Of a stretch of DNA of 64,000 bases, positions 1 through 10,800 are shown piece by piece. The stretch spans positions 43,075,560-43,139,559 of the forward strand of contig CM030711.1 in NCBI GenBank assembly GCA_017979445.1, read 5' to 3'. A model generated the notes under the pieces. It ran no database searches. It was given only the letters and a program-made list of their open reading frames with translations, and was not told where the DNA came from. Position 1 is the stretch's first letter, and every line of letters starts with the position of its first letter. A program made the position numbers and the translations under genes. The stretch comes from Akebia trifoliata. Taxonomy: Eukaryota; Streptophyta; Magnoliopsida; Ranunculales; Lardizabalaceae.

Positions 1-765
1 GCGTCATAACCCTAGTTAGCAATCTCCTACTTAATTCTTCAAATATTCATGAATTAAAAAAAAAAAAAAATTGAAGGAAAATATTACTCTCCGGATCATT
101 GACCTGTACTGAATAATTCACGAATTTTTAATTTGAAATGAATAAAATGCATTTTTTTTCCACTGAGTTTTTTCCATTATATCTTGTTATATGTTGCAAA
201 GTGTAAATTTGTAAGTTATAACGTATGACACAAGTTGACTTTGAAGTGGCTATGCTTCAAAATTTTGAAAGAATCCACCTTTTTATGTGACAAATGTTCA
301 TTTTATCTTTAAAAAAAATAATGACATGGCTCTCTACATTTATTTGAGATTACACCTTAATTTTTCATATTGATGATTTGTCCTTTGACTTTGGTCTTTG
401 TTTTTTTTTTTTTTTTTTAATCAATGGAAGAATAACCTCAATGTCCTCATTATCACCACCATCATTATTACCATCACCAATTTCATCATCACCATCACTA
501 TCGTATAACTGAATTTTTTGTTTTCGAATTTTCAATTGAAACGAATAACATGCATGAAGCATATTTCCATTTATCAAATTTTAGTAATCCAAAATCGAAT
601 ATAACCCAAATTTTTTCACGAATCGAATTTTTGTAATATTTCGAATTGCTAACAAGGGTCAGAAACATCATGGGTGACATTTTCACTATGGTTCTGAGAC
701 ACATCCGCGTCAGAAATGCCCCCACGATGTACATTTCAATGTTACTCCACTCTGACTCGAAGGAA
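1..765. other. AT-rich intergenic stretch, no gene
   Basis: No supported gene. It holds A and T homopolymers (a long T run near 402-419) and an ATC/ACC-rich low-complexity tract at about 430-505, whose minus-strand translation is a chance acidic run followed by a lysine run. The part at about 685-760 resembles the right arm of the foldback element at 2862-3040, so it is probably a MITE fragment. Confidence 0.6.
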
Positions 766-767
766 AA

Positions 768-935
768 TCCTAGGGTGGCATTGGATTTATTGCGATTCTC
801 ACATTTCTAATGTGAGGGTGCGCACATAGCCATAGATGTGTTTCATCGAGACACGAATAAAAAAGCATTTACAATTATGTGTGCATCACCATGTAAAAAA
901 TGTGAGAATCATAGTAAATTCCAATATTACCCTAG
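768..935. repeat. Foldback MITE with conserved core hairpin
   Basis: The left arm (CTAGGGTGGCATTGGA near 770-786, then GCGATTCTCACATTT) is the imperfect reverse complement of the right arm ending near 935. The middle carries the core seen in several other elements of this window: CCATAGATG, then a TCGAGACACGA loop. It encodes nothing. The class is inferred from structure only. Confidence 0.7.
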
Positions 936-1235
936 CATTACTCTTGGTTAAATTAGCTTGTTGCATACATTGGGAAACTTTTGTGGGTTCGAAGTGTGCC
1001 CCTATAGGAACTAAGCCCATACCAAAAGGGAGTGGGGAAATCCCACAAAATTAAATAATAAAACAAACAAACAAACAAACATGTTTCTCCATTCCCCACA
1101 TCTCATACACCATCATCTATTAAATTTTTTTTAAATATTATTTGTTAACTCTCATGCTCATCATTTTGCACCTCCCCCATGTCTCATGACACTTTGTTTC
1201 ACACCATATCTCTCCTAACAAAACATAAGTTTGAG

Positions 1236-2713
1236 TTTCTTATTAAATAGAAAATTGCTACTGGCAACTGGTGGTTATATAACTACTCCAACTACAATGT
1301 TAAAATGATTAAATGTATCTCTGTACACCATAGTACAGTGCAACATAATACAATACTTTAACATCCTCCTGCAATTGCATGTTCCTTTGAATAAGGAATG
1401 TGCGATTGATCATAAGATCAATACCCTCAACTGTAACTTGATGTATATGAATCCAATGGACCAATAAAAGGGCTCAATGTTGATTCTTTCATGGGTTCGA
1501 TTATCCGCGAAGGCCTCTATGGACCTTTAAAGAGAATGAGCCTCTATGGGCCATAACATGGAGATTGGGCTCTCTTTTTTAGCCAGTTGGCTTATATTTT
1601 TTGTACCCATAACCAATGGAAGTGTGAAAAACCCACACTCAACTTTTTTTTTTTTTTTTTTAATCTTCGTACACAAGTGGATGATTGGGCATACAGTCAC
1701 ACGATTATTGGATGTGATCTGATGGGTCAATGAATCAATTTGGATGACAGGAGTATACCTAAATAGTAAAAATGGGCTTTAGAGATTTAAGCCCATAATC
1801 ACCAAAAGACAACAAATATTTGGATTGTAGACATAATGACGGGATCAGACTATGGTTAAAGAACCAAAAATCACAATTTTTATTTTTATTTTTTTAAGAG
1901 TCGTGATAAAATAACTCCCCCACATGGCATACTCAATCAACTTTCATGATGTAGATATGTTCCCCGTGAAATATATAACTGTACGTATTTATGGGGATGT
2001 GCAGTTGTATATCCCGAAGAGTACATATCTACGATTCTAGCACATATCACATCATGCGCGTTATGTCATGTGAGGAGAGTCATTTACTTTTGTTTTAGAG
2101 TTGAAGTATGTACCAATGGACTCAATTACAAAGCCTACAGTCAAAGTGGGCTTACAGGCCCTATTACACATCACGATAGATTGAGTGATCAATAACACAA
2201 AAACAACAAAAAAACAATGGTGACTTTGGCGGTAACATCTTTGCTTCAATAAAAAAAACCCTTGATGATCTTGCTTTTGACCAAGAAACACATCAACATC
2301 TTCTTCTTCTTTGCAACAACAATGTTTGAAGTGATAATTATTTTGGAATGATAAATGAGATAACCAAATGAAAACAAATGTTTAGAAAATGTCGATCGGC
2401 TATACAAGTGTCATGTTCGATGAAAGGCCTAGATATGGAGTGAGATGAGAAGAGTTAAAGGTGATCGTTGATGTGGAATTGATCTGACAATATTTTTGTG
2501 GATGTGGCCATTGGTCGACTACTCGATGCAAGATCATAGTCAACCTGATCGCAATATCAAAATCAGCCATGGCTTTGATACCACGAAAAAATAAAAGATT
2601 AAATGACTACCCAGATCAAGGTGGTTACATAAGTACTCTAATTACGATGTTAAAATGATTCGGTGTATCTCTATACATCTTAATACAATCCAACATAATA
2701 CAATACTCTAATA
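1236..2713 (-). mobile_element. Miniature non-autonomous LTR element (TRIM/LARD-like)
   Basis: Two direct repeats of about 128-130 bp lie at about 1236-1363 and 2584-2713. Read on the minus strand, the second is followed directly by TGGTATCAAAGCC (2583-2571), a primer-binding site of the initiator-Met tRNA type. The first is preceded by the purine tract AGGAGGA (1370-1364), after which the LTR opens with TGTTAAAG. This is the signal set of an LTR retrotransposon of about 1.48 kb. The roughly 1.2 kb between the LTRs shows no gag or pol coding. The LTRs have diverged clearly and the 5' LTR terminus reads TA instead of TG, so the copy is old. The interior has been entered by a foldback element at 1905-2095. 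Confidence 0.65.
1905..2095. repeat. Foldback MITE nested in the miniature LTR element
   Basis: The left end GAGTCGTGATAAAATAACTC and the arm ACATGGCATACTC pair with the right-hand segment TATGTCATGTGAGGAGAGTC. The interior (TGTGCAGTTGTATATCCCGA) matches the interiors of the elements at 51119-51348 and 54870-55075. Confidence 0.65.
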
Positions 2714-2861
2714 TCTTCCCTTTTTTCTTTGGTGTGCCGTATAAGGTTGTTGTTACGTTTGAAATAAAAAATCTTGTTGCAAATATTTGGTCAGAGTTGT
2801 CCTCTTCGGTACTTTCTTAAACCATACTTCATTTACTTTTCCTTTCTCATTATATAATTAA

Positions 2862-3040
2862 AGGAAAATGCTGAAGTAACATTGAAATTGACATCGTTTG
2901 GGACATTACTGATGTATATGTGTGTATAGACCATTGATGCTTTTCATTGAGATATGAGTGAGAAGCATCTATGGTTCTGTGTGCACACCAATGTCTCAAA
3001 CGATGTCAATTTCAATGTTACTCCAACACGACTCATAATT
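2862..3040. repeat. Foldback MITE with long near-perfect arms
   Basis: The left arm AAGTAACATTGAAATTGACA, continuing with TCGTTTGGGACATT, is repeated in inverse at about 2990-3025 with one or two mismatches over some 35 bases. The loop holds the shared core: ACCATTGATGC, ATTGAGATATGAG, GCATCTATGGTTC. The right end reads CGACTCATAA. A transcript would form a long hairpin. Confidence 0.75.
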
Positions 3041-3951
3041 AAATTGCGAGAAACTATGGTTGGATCTTTTTATATTTTATTATTATATCTAATTGATATA
3101 TATTATCTACAAAACTCACGAAATCAATAATTAAAAAGCTTCTAGGACCAAAATAATGATGATTTATTGATAGAATAATGTTAAAGTGACAAAAAAAATA
3201 AAATAAAAATAAAATACTCAATTGACGTGGATAGTGCATAGAACCATGGATTTTTTACCTTGTGTATCTCGAAGAAAATTTATTGTTATGCGCGCGTGCC
3301 ACGCCAATTGAATATGTTTTTTTTTTGTCAGTTTGTCATGACTCTTGTTGATATTTTTCAGTCATTGCATATTACCTAAATATCCTCATATTCAAACTCT
3401 TGAATAAATTTTTTTTTTTTTTTGATTTTCTCTTAAAAATCCATCATTTTCATGATCTTAAACCTTTATGGTAAATTTTTACCACTATAGTGAAAATTCG
3501 AATATGCGTTTATTTACATTAAAATTTAGAAATCCAAAAATGTGCCCATATTTATATATGATCTTATAATTATAAATGTTATTTTTATTTAAAGAAATAA
3601 AATTACAATCCCATGACCCCTACAATAATGATAGTTAGTTCTAGTCTAGAAAAATTACTTAACGAAACTTGCTGCAGGGGCTTCTTTCTAAATGTACCCT
3701 AATTTTTAGGCATTAGCTAAACAACCAAGGTAGTATCTTTTTATTATGCTATCTTAAAAATCACCTTAACTAATATTTTAAATTGTGAAAGTTCGGTACA
3801 ATAGATTAAATGATAATATCTGATATAAATTTGGATTATTTCTTTAAAATTTTAAAAATAATTATAATTTTTTTTAATTATACATAAATCCTAATTTTTG
3901 TAATACATGTGAGTTTACGTAGAGCACCAACTACTTATTTTTAAGGGTGAT
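3041..3951. other. AT-rich intergenic stretch
   Basis: No coding region recognised. Positions about 3235-3305 carry another copy of the foldback core (GAACCATGG, then TGTGTATCTCGAAG). The rest is A/T runs and low-complexity sequence. Confidence 0.5.
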
Positions 3952-4497
3952 TTAGACAAAACCCTTATGTTTAATGAATATTAGAGATACCCTCTCATGT
4001 TTTGAAATTGATGACATGCATCGCTTGACCTTAGTCTTTTAAATAGACTAAGGGGAAAAGACTCAAATGCCTCCATCTTTAATCTTTAACAAAAAACCCA
4101 TATTTTTCTTTTTCAAATCAATCATTTTCAATTTTTTTGGATAAAAAATTTAAATCTCATCATCTATCTTAAGATTGTATCTACTTCAAGTTTTCAACAT
4201 TCAAATCTCAAGATAAGATACAATATTTGAGAAAATATAAAATGATGAAATCTATGATATTTTACAAAAGGGAGTAAGATAGAAAATGTTGGATGAAAAT
4301 AAGGTTTGAATAGATAAAAATTATCATGAAAGTTGAAGAACTTGAAGATGATCGGTTTTGAAGAAGAAAAATCTGAATTTTTAGCTAGAGATTAAAAATG
4401 AGGGTATTTAAGTCTTTTTTCCTTTAGAAGTTAATGAACGTTTGTCATCAATTTTAAAACATAAGGGGGTATTTCTAATATTCTGAAAATATAGGAG
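3952..4497. repeat. Large foldback element upstream of CAP-D3
   Basis: The left arm (ACCCTTATGTTTAATGAATA, GAGATACCC, TTGAAATTGATGACA, then GACTCAAATGCC) is the imperfect inverse of the right arm (ATGAGGGTATTTAAGTC, TGTCATCAATTTTAAAACAT, AAGGGGGTATTTC). The arms are about 130 bp and the whole is about 545 bp. No coding content was seen. It ends about 300 bp before the CAP-D3 start codon, so it may lie at the edge of that promoter. Confidence 0.75.
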
Positions 4498-4632
4498 AAC
4501 AAGGTTTAGAGGAGATGTAATCGTATGGTTGAATACGAGGACACTTGGGTCTTTTTTTACAAGTCACTAAGAGAAGACCAATGGAGCGGCACCTCTAAAT
4601 CTCCTTCAGAGTTTAGACACTTAAGCGAGTCA

Positions 4633-4826
4633 GTGGGCCCAAAAAAGGTATGCCACGTGTCTTTTTATGACGAGAGGACATCTGAATATGTATATAGAGT
4701 AAGGCCCCCAAAATGTTTTCCCGCCTTTTTGAATTTCGTCCATTTGAAATAGCTGATTACCCCTCAGGGCTCAGACTCATCTCTCTCTCATACACACATG
4801 GCTCCTCCCTTCATTTTCCCGCCAAA
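4633..4826 (+). promoter_or_regulatory. CAP-D3 promoter: TCP/site II, G-box, TATA-like, E2F sites
   Basis: Visible motifs, in order: GTGGGCCC at about 4633-4640 (site II/TCP type), CACGTG at 4654-4659 (G-box within GCCACGTGTC), TATATAG at 4691-4697, and TTTTCCCGCC at 4715-4724 (E2F type). A second, longer E2F match, TTTTCCCGCCAAA, lies at 4814-4826, already inside coding exon 1. E2F and site II motifs are typical of plant genes expressed in dividing cells, which fits a condensin subunit. Function is inferred from motifs only. Confidence 0.6.
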
Positions 4827-7800
4827 TCTTCCAGACCTAGAAGTAGATCACGACGACAATCGCCTCTCTGTTCAATCTCCAATTGAAATCACCTCCTTCC
4901 GTCCTTCCCAGCTTGAAGAATTCGTTAAAGGTTAGTTCTACAATCTCAAAATCCCCAAAACCCTTAACCTTTTCTCCGTCAATTTCTCTTAATTTTTAGT
5001 TTTTTTGTTGTTGTTGTTGAAAAAGGTGTGTCTTTTGATCTATCCGACAAGGAGCTTTTCTGCATCGAAGAGCAAGACGTGTTCGATCGTGTTTATTCCC
5101 TCGTCAAATATTTCTCCACACTAACCCCATCTTGCAAATTCAACCTTGTTGAGAGCCTTCGATCCAATCTCAGTGTTCTTCTTCCCAATGTCGATTCCCT
5201 CTCCCGGGCAGTCCCTGAAGACGAGGACACAACACCAATTCTTGATCGAATTGCTTCACATCGAAATGCTTTTAAAATTTATACTTTTTTCCTCCTCACT
5301 ATTGTTGTCACCGAGGAATCCAATGATCAGAAGGCCAACAACAATTCCAAGGTGCATAATTGTGATTACTTTCATTTGCTTTTATGATTTTGATTTTGAT
5401 TTTGATTTTTTTTTTCCTAGTTTGAAATTCTGTTTAATTTGGTTAGGCAGGAATGGTTAGTCGAAAGAAAAATCTTACAAAATTGTGGAATTGGGAATCA
5501 CAGAGGGGTCGAATAGTTAATCTAGTTTCGAACTCACTAGAGATCAACCTTGGTTTGCTCTTTGGTTCATCTGATCCCGATGAGACTTATATATCTTTCA
5601 TCATGAAGTAAGTTTAATTGTTAAGCAAATCCCATTCGGATTTTTTTTTTCTTTTGTTCTGTTTTAATTTAGTGTAGCTGTCTTGGGGTTGTGCAGAATT
5701 GCATTCTCTATGTTTGAGAACGCAGTAATATTGAGAGATTTGGATACAAAAGATGCTCTATGCCGAATAATAGGCACGTGTGCCACCAAATACCACTACA
5801 CGGCTCAAGCATGTGCTTCAATCCTACACCTGATTCACAAACATGAATTCGTCCTGACCCATTTGGCCAATGCTGTTGCAAGGGCAGAGGAAAAGTATCG
5901 GGATGGTAGCTTAGCGATCTCTATTATCAGAGAGATCGGACGGACCAACTCGAAGGATTATGTTAGGGACAGTGTTGGGGCAGAGAACATTGGACGGTTC
6001 CTCGTGGAGCTTGCCGACCGGCTACCAAAGTTGATGTCGACAAACATCGGGATCTTAATTCCACACTTTGGTGGAGAATCGTATAAGTTAAGGAATGCTC
6101 TTGTTGGGGTGTTGGGGAAGTTGGTTGCCAAGGCATTTAAGGATATTGAGGGTGATGTCAGTTCAAAGTCTGTCCGGCTGCGAAGCAAGCAAGCCATGCT
6201 GGAGATCTTGCTTGAACGACACCGGGATGTTTCGGCTTATACAAGGAGTCGGGTGCTTCAGGTTTGGGGTGAATTGTGTGAAGAGAATGTCATCTCAATT
6301 GGTTTCTGGAATGAGGTTGCAATTATTTCTGCCGGTAGACTCGAGGATAAGAGTGCAATTGTGAGGAAATCTGCGTTAAATTTACTCATCATGATGTTGC
6401 AACATAATCCATTTGGGCCACAACTCTGTATTACTTCTTTCAAAGCAACCTTGGAGAAGTACAAGGAGAGGTTATGTGAGCAGGGGCCGGCTGTTTCTTC
6501 GGAAACACATGAAGCAGACTATGACGTTTATCAGACAAAGAATGGGGGGGAGGCCGGGGAGCTTTTTCAAGACAGTGTGAGTGATAGCTGCTTGTCACAT
6601 GCAGATGATGAAGTGGTGCAGAAAGATTCTTCTTTGCCAAATATTGGAAATTTGGAACAGATTAGGGCCTTGGTTGCGTCACTTGAAGCGGGTCTGAGGT
6701 TCTCAAAGTGTGTGTCAGATACGATGCCGACTCTTGTTCAACTGATGGCTTCATCTTCTGCTACTGATGTTGAGAATGCAATTCTCTTGCTAATGAGGTG
6801 CAAACAGTTTGAAATAGATGGCTCAGAGGCCTGTCTCCGTAAGATGTTGCCTCTGGTAATGCTCCCGATTTCGATTCATGCCTTCTGCCATGATTAAATT
6901 TTCAAATCTTGATAAATGGTTCACTCTAACTGTATCCTTTGGATGTTGGGTTTTTTGCAGGTGTTTTCACAGGAAAAATCCATTTATGAAGCTGTGGAGA
7001 GTGCATTCATCACCATATATATAAGAAAAAGCCCCACAGAAACAGCTAAAAATCTTTTGAACCTTGCCATTGAATCTAGTATTGGTGACTTTGCGGCTCT
7101 GGAGTTTATAGTTGCTGCCTTGGTATCCAAAGGTGATATTTCTACGAGCACGGTATGTTCCTTTTGCAAATCTACAGAATTATGGTTGTTAATGAATTCA
7201 TGTAAAATTGAAAAAAAGTAGAGTGCTATGCTTAGCTAGAATGTGATGGTGGTGATGATGATTAGTTATCTGCATTTGCACATTAAAATAGATTTGAGTG
7301 GTTTTAGAATGATTTATCACTTGTTTTTAGCCTTCACTATTTCAAATAGAATAGGATGCAGAGAGCAAAATCCGATTCTAGAGATTTTTTCTATGAATAA
7401 ATAATTAACATGCTGGAAGGGTCTCAAATAGTATCCAAGACCATTCTATCAGTAGCCATTTTCCACAATGATCTGCAGTCGTTAGGAACATATGATCTTT
7501 GTTTATACCAAATTTAGGCCCGTCAAATTTTCATTTATTTCCCTCGTAGCTTCCACTAGATAGTTACACAAAAATAACACAAATTACTTATGATTGCACT
7601 CTCAAACCTTTGTTGGATTTTGTAAGTCTTTATGACAAAAATAGAGTGCATTTATTTATTTATTTTTTGCTTTAAGGTTGTATAACAAAACATGTATTAT
7701 TTGTCTGACACAGTGCCTTTGAGAAGCCTAAAATGTTGGCACATTTGTATATGTATTATAATATACTATTTCAGCTATATTTAGAAGTTCCTTTTAAATT

Positions 7801-10800
7801 TAGATGCAAAAAAATATGAAAGTAAAAGAAAACATTTCTATACACCATTATTTTATACTAGAAGGTGGCACGTGCAAAGGCACATGTATCATAAGGGCTT
7901 ATCTGTAATTTAAAACATTGAATAAAGGGTTTTTGAATATTACATAGTGTAGAGTTCTTATTTAATGTCACGTAGGCCCAATACTTAAGCCCACACGACC
8001 CATGTCTTATTTCTCATTAATGTAAGTTCGTGTGGGCCCAATACGTAAGACTACACGACCAACCACATGTTTTTAATATAAAAAAGAGGCCGAACCTATT
8101 GGGAGTGACCGACTTATTCTTTTCTCTATTTTCTTCCTTCTCTCCTTAACCTTAATTTTCTTACATGGTATCAGAGCACTTCTACCATTAGATTTGCTTT
8201 ATTTCTTGTTTTTTTTTTCTTTCCTTTTCTTAATCCCTTTCTTGTTCCTCTTCAATCTGGTACTTCAAAACTTTTCAAAAAGGGATTAGGTGTTTAAGGT
8301 TTGTTTGTTTGCACCTAGATGTTTATATAGGACTTTTATTTGTGTTTTTTTAAGGTGTTTATGAATGATTGAAGAATTGGTAGACAATTTTGAAGTCTCA
8401 AAATTCAATTTAAAAAAAAACTGTGAATAGTATCGTGTGAATAGTGTTGCGTGAACAATGTTTTTTGCAAAAAAATCAACTTCTTTGGCTTCTTAATCAA
8501 TAATTTGAAATTTTGCCTGGATCTCATTTTTTATTTGGGTGTTTTTGGTTTTTGCGATTTTATTCTGATCATTGTTTCGTTGGCTTTTCAACCCTAGCCA
8601 CATAACATCGAATATCCCAAGGGATGTTCAATGTTTGAGATTTTTTTTAATCTCTGTGAGGGTTTTCAGTTTACCCATTCCCAAATGGAAAATTTGGGGT
8701 TTTCTGATGGTGTTGGTAGAGGAGGTCGTGGTGGGGATTTGAAGTGCACCTATTGTGGCTACACTGGCCACACTGACAATTTTGTTGGGATAAATGGGGT
8801 AAACCTACTTGGGTAGTCAGGCTCAAGCGGAACTTTTTCAGAGTTTCATTGATGTCACTTCTCAGACTACATCTATAGCTGCATTTTCCGATCTTATCAC
8901 AGAGTTGAGAGAGATTCTTTAGAAGTTGATTACCTTGACTGTAGTACCTACTCCACCCACAACAATTTCAGGTAATCCCACATTTATAGCTGCCAAGTCC
9001 CCTTACTCGGATCATCAATTCAGGAGCTAGTGCCCACATGTTTGGTATATCTCGTCTCTTTTATAATTTCCATTATCTTAATTCTCACATTGTACTAGCT
9101 GATGAGTCCACTCGTAATGTAGTTGGGAAAGGTGATGTTTTTCTATACTCATCTCTTCCCTTATCTTCTACTCTTTTGGTATTTGATTTTTGTTTTAATC
9201 TACTTTTTGTTAGTCAATTTACAAAATCATTGTAGTGCTCCGTAACCTTCTTCCCTTCTTGTGTCTTTCGAGATTTCAAGATGAGGAAGATGTTTGGTTT
9301 AGGGCATAAGAAAAATAAATTATACTATTTAATGCATACTACACCTGTTTTTGTCTTAAGTGTTTCAATTTCACCCTTTCAATGATACTATCGATTGGGT
9401 CATGTGTCTTTGTCTAATTTATGTCGTGTTATTCCTAAGTTGAGTTTAGTATCAATTTTAGAATGTGAGGCTTGTCAATTGGGTAAGTATCTTCGTAGTT
9501 CTTTTCTTAGTCATATTGAGAGTCATCAATCTAGTCTTTTTAAAATAATTCATATGGATATTTGAGATCCGTCAAGAATAAAAAAGTTTATTTGGTTTTT
9601 ATTTCTTTGTGGTGTTTGTGGATGGTTATTCTTGTATGACATGACTCTTCTTATTAAAAGATCGCACTAAATTACCTCGTGTTTTGCTTACTTTTTATAA
9701 AGAAATTTCAGTCAAATTTGGCAAACTTTTGAAAATTGTTCGTTTTGATAATGCGTTAGAATACATGCAATCTTCTATTTAGTTTTTTTGTTCAGAATAT
9801 GACATTATTCATTAGGGCAATTGTGTTAATACTTTTCAACAGAATGGTGTTGCAGAGTGAAAACATCGTCAATTACTTGATATTGTTTGCATCATTATGT
9901 TTTAGATGCATATACTTAAGCCTTATCCCATGTTATTCTCACAACTTATCATCTTATTAATCGCATGACAGCATCAATTTTAAATGGCCAATCCCTTTTG
10001 TCTCTAGTTTATCTTCAAGTTCATCATTTTATTGTTACTGTTTGAGTCATTGATTGTGTTTTCTTTGTTCATTCATTTGAGCCTGGGTTGGATAAACTTT
10101 TCCCAAGATCTGTCAAATGTGTCTTTTTGGGTTACTCTCGTACATAAAAGGGTATATGAGTTATTGTCCTGTCACTCAACGCTACTATGTTAATGCTGAT
10201 GTGACATTCTTTGAGTTTACACCTTATTTTTATTTAGTTGGTGCCTTATTTGACTTAGATCTTGTGTCTTCTCGTTAGGGAGAGCTGTCTCCTATAGGTT
10301 TTCTCCAATGCTTCCAATTCATCTTGTAGGTGACCCTTTCATGGTGTCTCTTCAAGTAGAACAACACACTCGTTTTCGAGTACTTTTATCTTCTCTGTCA
10401 ATCCCAGATACTTCATCAACTTCACTTGAGGTTCCTCCACATCCACCAACATCTACTTCTAGTGATCTTTCTATTGTTTTAAGAAAAGGTACTAGATCTT
10501 ACACTAAGCACTCATTGCTGATTTTGTATCTTTTCATCAGAGGTCACCTTCATTTCTCTAGTTTGCACTTTCCTTGTCTGTTATTTCTGTTCCTACTTCC
10601 TATACGCATGCAATATCCTCCTCTGGGTGGAAATTAGCTGTGAATGAAGAGATTGTAGTCCTTCATCATAATCATACTTGGGACCTATCTCTATTTCCGC
10701 TTGGGAAATTGACTGTGGGGTGTAAATGGGTGTATACACGCAAGTATCTTTTTGATGGATTTGTTGAGAGGTTGAAGGCTTGCCTTGTAGCAAGGGTTAC

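Noticed and set aside
365..577. Minus-strand frame with an acidic run followed by a lysine run
   Set aside because: It comes from ATC/ACC low complexity and a poly-T tract; no start context, splice sites or family similarity.
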